Part shown: one piece after another, positions 21,524-33,528 of the stretch
How positions within the stretch are numbered: the first letter of the stretch is position 1
Layout of the letters: the number at the start of each line of letters is the position of its first letter
Assembly: GCA_021432605.1 (NCBI GenBank)
Contig: MU271151.1
Coordinates: forward strand, 310,001 to 374,000
DNA: 64,000 nucleotides
Direction: 5' to 3'
Source: Coniochaeta sp. PMI_546
Taxonomy: Eukaryota > Ascomycota > Sordariomycetes > Coniochaetales > Coniochaetaceae
Translations under genes and position numbers: made by a program
The notes under the pieces: generated by a model
What the model was told of the DNA's origin: nothing
Seen by the model: the letters and a program-made list of their open reading frames with translations, nothing else
The model's database searches: none

Positions 21524-23198
21524 ATGGCTGGCCAGGATAATATCAGCGGATGCACGATCGAGTCAGAGCAGCAGTTCTGGGATGGTTGGTTTGAGAATGC
21601 TTCGAGTGATTACCAAAGCTGGACATAACTAACGTGCAAGCTGAATCTAGAGCTCAGCGTGGTCATTGAGTCGACTTGCGACACCCACGAACTGATCGAC
21701 GATGCCCTGCGAGGCTGGCTTCACCTCGTTTCGAGCTGCCGTGACCGCTTCCTCCACGATGAAGATGACCTCGCAAGCTGTTCTCAGAAACTCATCGACA
21801 GCTGCATATTTAACGACCACAAAGACTATGTCCGCACCCAGATCATCTACAGCCTGCTGCAGGAGGACGAGTTCTGCCCGCTGCATGTGATCGCCAACTT
21901 CCTGCTCCTCGACGGCCGGTCCGACGAGACTACCTTTCGCCAGATGATTGATGCTGGATGCTTCGCCAGGTTGCTGGACCTTATGAAGGAGTGCAGGGAC
22001 CAAGATGGTCGATTACACAGGCTCTTGCTGGAATTGATGTACGAAATGTCCCGGATTGAACATCTGCGGATAGAAGATCTGATGCACGTGGACGATGCTT
22101 TTGTGTTTTACTTGTTCCAGCTGATCGAGGCTTACTCTGACGACGCCCATGACCCGTACCACTACCCCGTAATACGCGTTCTGGTACGTTCCCCTCCCCC
22201 CCGTGGACTAGCTTGCTATGTGCTGACTTGTGATATAGTTGGTTTTGAACGAACAATACATGGTCGCTGCCACCACAGCAGCGGTCGACCCGTCGTCGTC
22301 CTCGTTCCCCTTGACCAACCGCGTTATCAAGGTTCTCAGCGTCCACGGTCCGCACTTTCGAACCTTTGGCGAAAACATCATACTACTACTCAATCGTGAA
22401 ACCGAAACTTCCCTTCAGCTACTGATCCTCAAGCTACTTTACCTCCTCTTCACAACCAAGGCTACGTATGAATACTTTTACACCAACGACCTACGAGTCC
22501 TTCTCGACGTGATAATCCGCAACCTCCTTGACCTCCCTAACGAAGTCATGGCCTTAAGACACACCTACCTCCGCGTCCTGTCTCCTTTACTCGCACATAC
22601 GCAGCTAAGCCAGCCACCGCACTACAAGCGCGAGGAGATTTTGAAGGTTCTCAGGATCCTCAGCGGTGTCGGGAACGCGCATTTCGCACCGGTGGACGAG
22701 ACCACTGTACGATTAGTCGACCGTGTTGCTAAAGTCGAGTGGCTAGCACAAGACGAGGAGGGTTCCGAGTGCGGAGATGGAGAGGTTGCTCGCAAGCTGT
22801 TGGGAATCAGCCTCTCGCCGACACAAAGCGCTAGTAGCGTGAGCGTTGTGGCAGGTGTGACGGAGAAACCGGGTGTCAAGACGCCAAGTCGGAAGACGGA
22901 GTTCGGACCGGAGGTAAGAGATATGCAAGAAGCAAAGGATATTGCAACCGCGGCGAATGAGACAACACAGTCACACGCAAAGTCGACGACGAAGCCGAAG
23001 AAGGTCTTGCCGGAGGTGCCGAAACATCGCCATGGGTTGCCGATGGGTCCTAAGACGACTGTGGTGCACCTCAACGGCGGCGGACAAAAGAAGTTGCCGC
23101 CGAAAGCGCCCCCGCCGAGGCGGAGGACGAAGCTGAAGGCTGTCACGTCGAGTGCTGATGCTGCGGTTACTCCCGAGTCGTTGCACCCTGTTTCATGA
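21524..23198 (+). CDS. LDB17: Ldb17/Dip1 (SPIN90-type) Arp2/3 regulator
   Basis: This is a cortical actin protein. Family members (S. pombe Dip1, mammalian SPIN90) activate Arp2/3 complex without a preformed filament, seeding linear actin at endocytic sites. Exons 21524-21584, 21651-22183 and 22239-23198 give 517 residues. The first intron (21585-21650) is supported because it restores [13 protein letters not shown], the family's start of the armadillo-like leucine-rich domain. Conserved helices include [17 protein letters not shown] and [12 protein letters not shown]-type segments up to about residue 370. The last 120 residues are low complexity with a proline-rich, probably SH3-binding tail ([11 protein letters not shown]), as in yeast Ldb17. 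The ATG at 21524 is the only one that keeps the splice phase. Confidence 0.88.
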
Positions 23199-24583
23199 GG
23201 CGGACAAGTGCGAGAATGGGCTCTGGCCGACAAGTGGTTTGTCCGGAGTGCAACTTCTTCAACGTACGGAATGTGCGTCCAGCTATCTTCGAGGTCATCT
23301 CCTCGTCAAGGTACAGCCTAGATGTGGTATCTGCGCTGGAAGGGGAAGGGGTAAGTGGGTTTGAATCACATCGGAAACATGATAAACAGTTTCTCATGGG
23401 GGGTTTATCACTCAGCAATCGAATTAGGAGAGTTGGAATACCAATGTCTAATGAGTACAACGACGACAAACTTCGCGATAGAGACAGCAATCAATTTCGT
23501 CTCTCGCGGACTAACCCCTCTCAGCCTACACACTTACAATACGGCCTCGTGGTCGGGTCGCGATATCAGACTCTTCCACAATCGGATCAGATCTCGGAGG
23601 AAAGTGTTACGGTGATAGAAAGGCATGTGGGGAACGCTAGAGTGCATGTAGGCAGCGGAAGGGATTTGGAGGTCCACAGCTCAGCAAGGCTGGTCAATAC
23701 GTAGAACAGAGTCGAAGCTGCAGGTCAATCGCCCAAAGAGGTTCCCGATCGGTGAGTGTGAGAACTGAAATACGTCATCGGACCCCCCAGTTCAGCTGTC
23801 GAGGCTGCGAGGACCTCGAGGATCTGCGCGAGAAAGCTGTACGACCTTGTCTAACCGATCCGGAGTCTCTCGGCAACAACGTGCGAGGTTGTGGCTGCCT
23901 GTAGGCACACTACCTAGCTGCAGTCGATGCGTCTGGGGACTGGATGCGCTTTTATCAGACATTTTTGCACAAACGAGCATTTCTGAGAGGTAGGAATGTT
24001 GAGGCTGGTTAATAGTGTCATAGCATTACTACATAGTACATGTTCCAGATACCGTAGCAGCCGTAGCGGCCGGTCTCCATCACTTCCCCACATCCCACAT
24101 CCCAGCACGCAGTCCCAGCTCCAAGCCGTTCCCGGACTGGATTGCTGCTGGCGATTAGTACGTGTAGTTTAGTACACTCCACGAACAGGTTGTGGCGGGG
24201 TTGGGCAATTCTTGGCACCGATGCACTGACACTTGAGCGATGCGAAATGAAGAACAGCACCTACGTAATTATCCCTATCGCGGTTTTCTCCTCTTCACCA
24301 GCTCACGAATTCACACACTCAATCCCTTCCTGCTTTCGCCAGGCGCTTCTGGCACTACGCGCCGTATCTGGAGCTGTACCTCAGCTGAAGCATCCCCTCT
24401 ATTCCCGCGGCATCTTGTCTCTGTTGCTTGCATTCGAGAGATCATCTCAAACGCCGGAAAGGTACTTCCAGCATAGCCTGGCACTGTTTACAAGTTACCT
24501 TGTCGGCCCACAGGTTATACTTTCTCTGCTTTGCCTTATTTCCTCGTGACCCGTTGCTGCGTCAGGACCCAAACCTACGAACA
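23199..24583. promoter_or_regulatory. Intergenic region with the SLM1 promoter and long leader
   Basis: This 1.4-kb tandem gap should hold the LDB17-like 3' UTR and the SLM1 promoter. The open frames at 23195-23704 and 24142-24549 have no protein-like conservation that I recognise. Pyrimidine-rich stretches near 24450-24570 suit an SLM1 transcription start region. Confidence 0.45.
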
Positions 24584-27435
24584 ATGGCCAACCTTTCCTC
24601 CCATTCACATCAGTCGACTGCACCAATCCACAACCTGAACAACCCGAGCTCGCCTGCAGCCGAGCCAGCTCCTATCTCCAGGTCCGCCAGTCATGCCGGC
24701 AGCTACTTTCCACAGTCACCGCCGCACCAACAACCGCAGCTCAGCCAGACGCAGCCTGAAACCTCCAATCTGGCATCTGCTGTTGCTGCCGACGACGTAA
24801 CCCGAAGCAACACCATTGCAAACACAAATCCTCACGCCTATCCGCTGACCGCTCCGCTGGCGCAACGACCCGCCAAGTTCACCGAGGAGTGGGACGCCAG
24901 CCAGCGCGGTAGTTCCGTCATCGACGGCCCCACATCCAACACCATGCATCGGACGAGCTCCTATGCCGGCTCAATAGGCCCCTCCGAGGCCAATCATACG
25001 GTGAGCCTGTCGCGGGGTAACACGCTCAAGAAGAAGGCGTCCATCCGGAGGTCTGGCAGTCTGAGGCGGAGCGGCAGCCGCAGGAGTATGAAGGCCGGCA
25101 GCGTCAAGAGTCTCGCGCTGCAGTCTAGCAATGATCCCGACGAGATACACAGCGCATTCTACTGCCCTGTACCCACAAGCGGCAATCCCACCGAGGCCCT
25201 GGCAAACAGATTTCAGGGTATGCCATCGGGGCTCTCTTGTGCAGACGTGTGTTCAGCAGTTGCTAACCGCCCTCGCAGCATGGCGCAAGATTCTCAAGGA
25301 CTTGATCACCTACTTCAGAGAGATCCAGACACACTATGAGCATCGCTCCAAGTCACTGGCGAAGCTAGCAAACGTTTTAAATAGCACAGCGACCCCTCAA
25401 GGCTTTCTGCAAAGTGGAGGCCTCGACGATGCTCTCCAGATTCTGAGAAATTACAATAAGCTCGCCTTTCAGGAGTCAAACAAGGCGCGCGAGATCGAAG
25501 AGGATGTTATACTGGCCCTGACTGGACTTCGTAGCGATCTTCAGCAGAAGATCAAGGAGATCAAGAATCTTTCAGGAGACTTCAAGAATTCAGTCGACCG
25601 GGAGATGGCAGCAACTCGCAAAGCCGTCGACAACCTTCAAGAGGTTCTCGGTCAGACGGAAGTCGACCCCTCCTTGACTACGGGCAAGCAAGATCCATAT
25701 CTTCTGAGGCTGGCTGTGGACCGCCAGTTGGAGAGGCAGATTGATGAAGAGAACTACTTGCACCAGGTAACGTCTGCCCATCTTGAGCATCTGATCTTGT
25801 ACTGACTCCGGCCAGGCATACCTTAATCTCGAAACGTCGGGCCGCGAGTTGGAATCAATTGTCGTAGGCGAGATTCAGAAGTCGTACAATGCCTACGCCG
25901 GCATCTTGAAGCGCGAGGCCGACGCGGCGTATGGCGCTGTTGAGGACCTCCGTGTCGGACCTATTGCCATGCCCAAGGATCACGAGTGGGCGAACTTTGT
26001 TCAGCGCGATGACCAGTTTGTGGACCCGGAGATCCCCATACGGTCGGCCCAGTTCATCCATTATCCTGGACGTGACCATTATGCCTGCCAAGAGATCAGG
26101 GCAGGACTGTTGGAGCGCAAGAGCAAGTATCTGAAGAGCTATACGGCTGGATGGTGAGTCAACCTGTCATCTGAGTGATCTGTCCCTTGTTTCTTGCTGA
26201 CTTGGCGACCTAGGTACGTTCTTTCCCCGACTCATCTGCACGAGTTCAAGTCTGCAGATAAGACACAAGCGCCGGTCATGTCACTTTACCTCCCAGAGCA
26301 GAAGCTAGGCTCGCACTCGAGCGGAAGCGGCTCCTCAAACAAGTTCATCCTCAAGGGTCGACAAACCGGCGGCATGCATCGGGGCCACACGTGGGTGTTC
26401 CGCGCCGAGAGCCACGACACCATGATGGCCTGGTACGAAGACATCAAGGCTCTTACCGAGAAGTCGCCCGAGGAACGCACTGAGTATGTACGAGGCCATC
26501 AGCGGAGCTTGAGCCGGTCCTCGCAGCGGTCCTTTAGTAGCGACGGCGTCGTCGACGAGGATGACGATGAACCATTTGCCGCGTCTACGTCTGTCAGCCA
26601 GCAAACGACAAGGCAAGAGAGCGAAATGCCTCGACGTCCCGAACCAGGTGGGCGCTTCCCATCTGACCTTCAGGTAAACGCGCAGCGAGGCTTACAGGTT
26701 CCCGTCTCGCCTTCTAGTGTAAGCACCGCGTCGTACGAGAGGTCGGACCCCAATGCGGCCAGTACCATCAAGGAGGCGGTTGCGTTGCCGGGCAGCGCCA
26801 TCACGGACCCCACATCGGCCGGCAGTCGTCCAGGACCAGACCCGGGGTGGTACGGGAGCACGGAGCGAACACCAATGGACGAGGCGCCGTCCCACGCCGC
26901 CGTTCTTGCCTATCGGGCGCAGGAGGATGGAGTGAATCCATATACTAATGAGCCGTTTTACGATCGGAGTCCTGCCTTGGACAATCACAGAAAAGATGTG
27001 GTTTCCGGGGACAGTGTTGGTGGAAGTCAAAGATTGAATAGCACGGCTGAGGGAAGAGGATTGATGGTTGTTGGAGAGGAGGAGCTGGCGAACAGGCAGT
27101 CCAATTTGACGGGGAAGGCTCCCGAGGTTTACGGAGCGGAACGTGACAATCAGCAAGAGTCTTCTCCAACGGCCGTGTCGCAGCAGCACGATGCATACTC
27201 TATTGCCGCCGCACGAGGCCCAACCTTGGTTGATCCAGCGAAAGCCCCAACTTACGTGGCTTATTCATCGAATATTGGGCATAGCGCAGGGGAGAGCATG
27301 GCTGGAGGACCGTCCAATGGCGCGACGGTATTGCCAAGCAGGCCGACTGCTGGTACCACCCGCAACGACAGTGTCCCGACAATCTCCAACCTACACATTC
27401 CCGGCGAGTATCCGAAGTCGACACCCAACATCTAG
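24584..27435 (+). CDS. SLM1: TORC2 effector with BAR-like and PH domains (Slm1/Slm2)
   Basis: This peripheral plasma-membrane protein binds phosphatidylinositol-4,5-bisphosphate and recruits or activates TORC2-Ypk1 signalling at eisosomes in yeast. Exons 24584-25217, 25279-25766, 25816-26153 and 26214-27435 give 893 residues with all phases consistent. Residues 1 to about 210 are Ser/Pro-rich with basic repeats (RRSGSLRRSGSRRS). About 212-450 form a long helical F-BAR-like module beginning AWRKILKDLITYF. A PH domain spans about 470-580, where WYVLSPTHLHEFK and HTWVFRAESHDTMMAWYEDI are the typical first strands and C-terminal helix. The last 300 residues are disordered and Ser-rich, probably phosphorylated. 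It is longer than yeast Slm1 (686) because of these tails. Confidence 0.92.
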
Positions 27436-30400
27436 ACCGAGCCGGAGGTGTGTCGTTGTTACTGTCAATGGCTACCTATGGTCTCCGGCTTCAAGATTTT
27501 CTTCTTCATTGTGTGCAGGTTCGCGTTCTGGGGTTTTCAAACATCCCGTCGTATGCAATATCGGTGGTAGAAGACAGTTTGCTAGCTGGCACGAGCTTCC
27601 GGGCCCTTTCTCGTCTGTTTTGGCCTAGTATATCAAGTTCTTTCCTATCATTCGTCTTGTCCCATCAGTTTGTAGCTTCAGTGTCTGGTAATATGGGCAA
27701 GAGTCGGGATGGTTTCCCCATCCGGCAATCTGCGGGCCGCGGGCTGCGGAAGACAGTTTGCCATCAAATATACCTTTGTTTTGCCGTCAGTGTTACCTTG
27801 TTGGACTGCTGTAGCGAAGGCGGAGGATATTTCCGCTTGGTCATTCACAAGCACCTCCAAATTGACAAAGCAGTGACATATTAGGATCAGTTGATATTGG
27901 CGTTGCACGATTGATCTCGCCCTGTCCCAGTCGCTTTTAACTGATGTTGTTGTAATCATTCGGGCCAGTGGGAGGGTTGAAGAGTGAGATTGGTGCTTCA
28001 CCTCTCAATAGGGGGGCTTGGCCTCCGGATGCAATCGAATGCCGGCAGCATCATGGATCACTGGCATTCGAACCGGACGTGTATGACAACATGGACCTGG
28101 GGCATCCTGACTGTACCGTGTTCCACCAACATGACCACACCTAGAACCTGTCAACCCAACAGCGACATATTTACTATATCGAAGAGAAGATGGCCGGAAA
28201 ACTTAGCTCTACCCTCCTTGCTGTCATTTTGGACCTCTCCATGCTCACGCCAGCAATTTCGAGCACTGAGATCTTCATCAGGCCCCATCGGGGCCTATCT
28301 TCGTTGAAGTCACTCGGCATGACGTCTGCCTAGCCCGACACATGGCCGTCAAGGCGGCCAAAATGGTCAACCACAGTCATCAGAATCGCCCCGTCCATCC
28401 TCCCTCGCAATGAGCTTCGTCTAGGCTTGTCGGAGTACACAAACCATTGCGACGACAGACTCTGTGCCCCGGCCGCATCGCTCGCCAGCACCAGATGAGC
28501 CGGGTATCTGCAAGGTATCCCCGCTGCACGTCTAGATGTCAACAATACCCTCACAAGTCCTGTGCGAGTCGGCGCCAGTTGTTGGCACCGACGAACCTCG
28601 AGCGGTCGTCATGGGATATATGCCATCATACGGACCCTCGTTTCCAGGTCGAGCCCCGGGCCTCGAGCATGGCGCGGGACGTTGCCGACGCTGTGCTGCG
28701 GCTGGTCTAAGACTGCCGGAAGCACGGGTGCAATAGCAATGGGAGTGCGGAGGTTCTGGAACCGCGGCGGCTGCAGGAAATGGCGACTTTCCAGTCTACG
28801 TCCCCAGCGGGATCATGCCCGAGGGATGGTGCTATCCTGCTAGAGCGAATTAGAGAGGGGGATAGCCGGAGGACAGACAAGGGGGAAAGTGGTAGGGGGC
28901 CAGGGGTGTACAGAGATGCAGAGACTGGTGATAATGTAGGCTAAAGGAAGCTATAGCAGACGATGATTTGTAAGGTCAGAGCGAATCTTAACTCGGTATC
29001 TCATCACTCCAAGCCCATCGTTACTTCAATTCAGCTGCATATCTCCTTGTCGGATTTCCGAAGCACGAGGTCTATGACCCGCCAACATGACCCAACGTGT
29101 GCAAGAAATAAAGAAATCAGCCCTTGCATGGCCGAGAAAACGCACAACCTTAATCTCAAAGCAAGAGGGCTTGTCCCCTTTTCAAAGGAGCCTACGTGCC
29201 GCACAAACAAGGAAGTACGCCGTCCCACCTTCTTCTTTGCATACGCCCAAGGTAAGGTAAGATAGCCTTTTGCTTACACATTCAAGTCGAAGGCCCAAAG
29301 CAGTTGGTCCCCGAGACGGCGACGGCGACGGCTCGTCAACGCCAACGCTGGTTTGAGGGGATACGATGAGTCGGGGTTCAAAGCATGACACCAAGCATAG
29401 AGTCGGCGTTCCAAGGAAATGCTTGCATGACTTCACCATTGTCCGTCTCACATGCCACCACTGCCTCCAGGTAGGGCTTGGGGTAGTCCGAGTTCACGAC
29501 CGTCGACAAATTGGAGGCGGCGCACTCAAGAGACGCCAATCCCAGGCAGGCGGATGTGGCGCGGCTACGCAGGTGCTGCTAGCTATCTGATTGGGCTCCA
29601 TCGCGTTGTGGCATTTAATACCCCAGGGATTCCCGGTTGGGTCAGTGGATTCAACCTCCCACTGTGACACCTCCAACACACCTCGCATTCCGGAATGGCG
29701 AGTCTTGTTTTTGTATTTGTATTTAACGTCTAGACTCTAAGCAACTGCCGCTGCGCGCCACTCGGGGAACCTGCACACTTGCAAGACACAAAACGACCAT
29801 CATCTAGAGGTATGTTCCGGAATGGGAACACACTCAAATAACCCTATATGAGTCGCACACTCGGATCTCAGTGCTGTCATGAGTCTAGAGAGCTAAAGCT
29901 AGACCTTTTGGCTTTGGGTAACAGAGTCGGCAGGATCATACACATAGCACAAACCGACCAGCCCCCAGGTTTGTACTAGGGCTGAGCTCGCGGACGGGGA
30001 CCTACCAGACCATAGCACATGCTCGCAACCATCACGTAGGGGAACCGCTGGTTGGAGCTAGGCTACACACCTGCATTGTCCTGACCCCGGCCGTCATCGA
30101 CTCATGGCCAGCGAGATACCGGTACTCCCCCAGTTTGTGCGACGACAAGGAACGCCATCCATCTGTCTGGACAGGACACGGTTCCGGACATGAGAGCGTC
30201 TCTTTCGGAGGATGCTGGGTCACCCCAAGCCCGAGGCCGGCGCTTTGTCTGACCAGGGTCAACCTATCATGGTCCACACGCCGAATCCAGCCCGACGGAC
30301 TGACATGATCGGTCTGCAACTTCACAGCCATGGCTGCGACCATTGGTAAGGAGCCAGGTTCGTATGCATGCTGCTATTCTGGATCATATAGAAGTGTGTA

Positions 30401-30837
30401 CTGGATACGTCTGAAGTCTGCTTTTGTTCCTGTAATATTGCGATGTCATGTCAAGATCCAGCCAGAGAGCTCGAAGCGGTAGCGTTTCCAAAGAGCAGCC
30501 ATGGCTGCATTCAAGCCCTTGGCTTCTCAACAACGCCGAACTTCCGTTGCTTTTCGTCTTCGCTTCCTCTAATATACACCTGCTCTCCCTTTTCTGTGAG
30601 GTCCGTCCGTCATACAATTTCTCTCTTGTGTTCCTCATGCCGCTCGGACTCCCTGCAAATCCAAGTCCCTCCGTGCCGCCAAAATATCCGCCGCCTCTGT
30701 GACACCTCGGGTAGCAAGGACTGCCAGACTGTCCGTTGGGGCGATAAACAAATCGTGGGCGGTGATACTTGGGATTTCCTGCCTTGCCTTCACCTTACCG
30801 TCAGCAGCAAGGCCCTCACAAGCAGGGCTTCGTCTTA
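27436..30837. other. Gene-poor 3.4-kb region
   Basis: It holds the SLM1 3' flank and the MFS transporter promoter. I find no splice-supported gene. A GC-richer island at about 28,340-28,860 has several overlapping frames with protein-like pieces, including a terminal stretch DFPVYVPSGIMPEGWCYPAR before TAG at 28,850. It might be a decayed or badly conserved secreted-protein gene. An AAGGTAAGGTAAG motif lies near 29,249-29,261. No transposon ends or RNA genes are recognised. Confidence 0.4.
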
Positions 30838-33321
30838 ATGGAGGGACAAAGGCCAGTATCAATGGTACCGATGAGTCCTGGGACGGAGGCAGACCTTCAG
30901 AATGCATCTGAAGCAATGCAAAGAGCCGCAGAGGCTATGATCGCCGTCACGGAAACATTCAGAAGCCAGTTCCACGATTCACAGGGCAGCAGCAGCCCGC
31001 TGCGGCCCTACACGTATCATGCCGACGAGACGAGACACGGGAACCGCATGGAGACTGCATGGCCTCATGACGGAGCCCAACCGGCAGCAAGGCATGGTAG
31101 GATAGGCAACGAGGGCCCAGAGATGCGTTTCCAAAAATCTGCCAGCTTGTCCAGCAATTGTTCTCTGGACGATCGAGATCAGCTGTCGCTGGCTGTAGCG
31201 CTTCCATACACACGGCGTTCTTCAACCAACATCCCAGGTCCCTCTTCTTCACATCCTCCGACGTTACCACATGTGATAACCCCGACAAGGCTGGGAGACG
31301 AGATTTCAAAACGCCTAGGGCTGCCACGAGTTCAGATAACACCGCCGTCCTTTGGTGCTGAAGTCCGGGCCGGCGGCGCGGTACATACGCCAGGCTCTCC
31401 AGATGCGGGCAATATGACACCTACGGCAGAGTGGCCGGTAACGACGGGGTCGACTCCGAGTCTGGTGTCTATCAGCAGAGCCCCCGCTGCCAGAACTGGC
31501 CCTGGCTCTCCATGGCCGGGAGGATCATCCAGATCCCGGGCCTCGGCCCACGTAGACCTCATTGAGGCGGCAGAGCGAATCAAAGCACAACAGCAGTTTG
31601 TTTCGCCTGTAGTCCAGCAAGAATTCCCGCCTTCTGCTTGGCAACAGCAACAAATCTCACACGGCGTCTCCCAAAGGCCGATATCTGACGTGGAAGAGCC
31701 ATCGCCCGTCCTCCAGATTGGACGACACACCTATGTCAGGTCGACAGATGACTTTAGCACCACCCTCTTGACTGGCGAGGTCCGCCGAGAGCCTGGCGTT
31801 GTCAACAGCATCACTCGTTCCGGCTCCCTGAACATCCATCGCCGCAACTCCCGCTCTAAGCCACCATCCCCGAGGCCGCTCGGCTTTTCCCTCATCCAGG
31901 AGCTCTTGTTTGTTCTGGTCATATGTCTAGCTCAAGTCCTGATGCTGGCTGGTATATCTCAGGCCCTCGTCCCCGCATTCATAATAGGCGACTCCTTTCA
32001 TGACACCACGCCGGGCACCCTAGCGTGGTACTCTGCCGCATACGGCCTGACCTCAGGAACCTTTGTGCTGCCCGCCGGTAGACTGGGCGATCTTTTCGGC
32101 CATAAGAGACTTTTCATCATCGGCTTCCTGTGGTTCGCTCTCTGGAGCTGCATTGCCGGCTTCGCGGAGATGATTGAGGAGGCTGGTGCCGCGGGGACAG
32201 TCTTCTTCTGCTTCTCCCGTGCCATGCAGGGCATTGGCCCGGCACTCCTGGTACCCAACGGCCAAGCCATGCTTGGACGAGCTTACAAGCCCGGCCCGCG
32301 CAAGAACATGGTCATGTCACTCTTCGGTGCCGCAGCGCCTCTCGGCTTTGTGCTGGGTGCCGTGGTGGCCAGCCTGTTCGCCGTCAAGGCCTCTTGGCCG
32401 TGGGCCTTCTGGTCCATGGGCGGAGTGTGTCTCGCCCTCGCGGCCGTGAGCGTGCTGGTTGTCCCTTCCTCTCCTCAGGTGAAGCGCGTCGAACACGAGA
32501 GTCTGTGGGTACAGCTCGACGGCTTCGGCGTCGCATTTGGCGTTTGTGGGCTGGTGCTGTTCAACTTCGCTTTCAATCAAGCGCCTATCGTGTCCTGGTC
32601 CACACCGTACATATACTTTATCCTCATCATCGGCGTCATGCTGCTCGTAGCCTTTGTCTACACGGAACTCGGCGCGCCGCACCCCCTTGTGCCGATAGCA
32701 GCCATGCGAGCGCAGACGAATTTTGTGCTCGGCTGTACGGCTGCCGGCTGGGCATGCTTTAGTATATGGGTGTACTACGCCTTCGCCATCATGCAAGGGT
32801 TGAAAGGCTGGTCGCCGTTGCTGTCTAGCGCCGCCTTCGCCCACGCCCCTGTCAGCGGGCTTGCGGCGAGTATGCTGACGGGGTACCTGATGGGGAAGAT
32901 CAAGCCGCATTGGATCATGTTCATCTCCATGTGTGCTTTCTTCGTGGGCAGTTTGTTGCTCGTTACCGCACCGGTGGATCAGAGTTACTGGCACAACACG
33001 TTCTTTAGCATCTTGGTGATGCCGTTTGGCATGGACATGTCGAATCCCGCCGCTATTATCCTGCTGAGCAACAGTGTGTCCAAGGAGCATCAGGGTATCG
33101 CTGCCAGCTTGGTGGTCACTGTGGTGAACTACTCCATCTCGCTCGCCTTGGGCATTGGAGGGACGATTGAGGTGAGTACGAACGATGGAGGAAGAGACAT
33201 ACTGGCTGGTTATAGGGCAACGCAGTTCTTTGGCCTGGGCCTCGGGGCATTGGGTATCGTTCTGGCGGCTGCTTTCTTGCTCCAGAGTTACTCCAGGACA
33301 CGACTGGCGCGGAAAGCGTGA
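30838..33321 (+). CDS. MFS transporter, DHA2 family (Atr1/YOR378W-like), long N-terminus
   Basis: This is a predicted plasma-membrane or vacuolar drug/proton antiporter, single exon, 827 residues. The transporter core begins near residue 350 and contains about 14 hydrophobic segments, the DHA2 number. The MFS loop 2-3 signature is GRLGDLFGHKR, the antiporter-type motif RAMQGIGPALLVPNGQAM follows, then LGFVLGAVVAS. This set resembles yeast Atr1 and YOR378W. The first 350 residues are Ser/Pro/Gln-rich and probably cytosolic and disordered, which is unusual for a family whose members are about 500-600 residues. I chose the first ATG of the frame. An internal start near the core cannot be excluded. 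The substrate is unknown, and relatives export aminotriazole or borate. Confidence 0.88.
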   Translation: MEGQRPVSMVPMSPGTEADLQNASEAMQRAAEAMIAVTETFRSQFHDSQGSSSPLRPYTYHADETRHGNRMETAWPHDGAQPAARHGRIGNEGPEMRFQKSASLSSNCSLDDRDQLSLAVALPYTRRSSTNIPGPSSSHPPTLPHVITPTRLGDEISKRLGLPRVQITPPSFGAEVRAGGAVHTPGSPDAGNMTPTAEWPVTTGSTPSLVSISRAPAARTGPGSPWPGGSSRSRASAHVDLIEAAERIKAQQQFVSPVVQQEFPPSAWQQQQISHGVSQRPISDVEEPSPVLQIGRHTYVRSTDDFSTTLLTGEVRREPGVVNSITRSGSLNIHRRNSRSKPPSPRPLGFSLIQELLFVLVICLAQVLMLAGISQALVPAFIIGDSFHDTTPGTLAWYSAAYGLTSGTFVLPAGRLGDLFGHKRLFIIGFLWFALWSCIAGFAEMIEEAGAAGTVFFCFSRAMQGIGPALLVPNGQAMLGRAYKPGPRKNMVMSLFGAAAPLGFVLGAVVASLFAVKASWPWAFWSMGGVCLALAAVSVLVVPSSPQVKRVEHESLWVQLDGFGVAFGVCGLVLFNFAFNQAPIVSWSTPYIYFILIIGVMLLVAFVYTELGAPHPLVPIAAMRAQTNFVLGCTAAGWACFSIWVYYAFAIMQGLKGWSPLLSSAAFAHAPVSGLAASMLTGYLMGKIKPHWIMFISMCAFFVGSLLLVTAPVDQSYWHNTFFSILVMPFGMDMSNPAAIILLSNSVSKEHQGIAASLVVTVVNYSISLALGIGGTIEVSTNDGGRDILAGYRATQFFGLGLGALGIVLAAAFLLQSYSRTRLARKA

Positions 33322-33528
33322 TAGTCTCCGGTGGTTAGAAATGAGCTTTCGAGTATAGTACGGTCTTGATAGAGTCAGCACACACATAGCATATCCATAG
33401 CAATTTTAATACCGTGATGGGAATCTGTAACCCCCAAATGTACAATTACACCCTTAACGCCGTCACATAACCAGACCTGACCGAGGAAGACCATGACGCG
33501 GAGAAAATGCCCAACACATGTCCGGTGC

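Noticed and set aside
23195-23704. 169-codon frame after the LDB17-like gene
   Set aside because: It starts inside the preceding coding exon's end, and the sequence resembles random translation. A CPEC-like cysteine pair alone is not evidence of a zinc finger.
32317-33387. 356-codon open frame opposite the MFS transporter
   Set aside because: It is antisense to a strongly conserved coding exon, rich in Arg/His/Gly from complementary codons, and has no domain. It is a shadow frame of GC-rich coding DNA.
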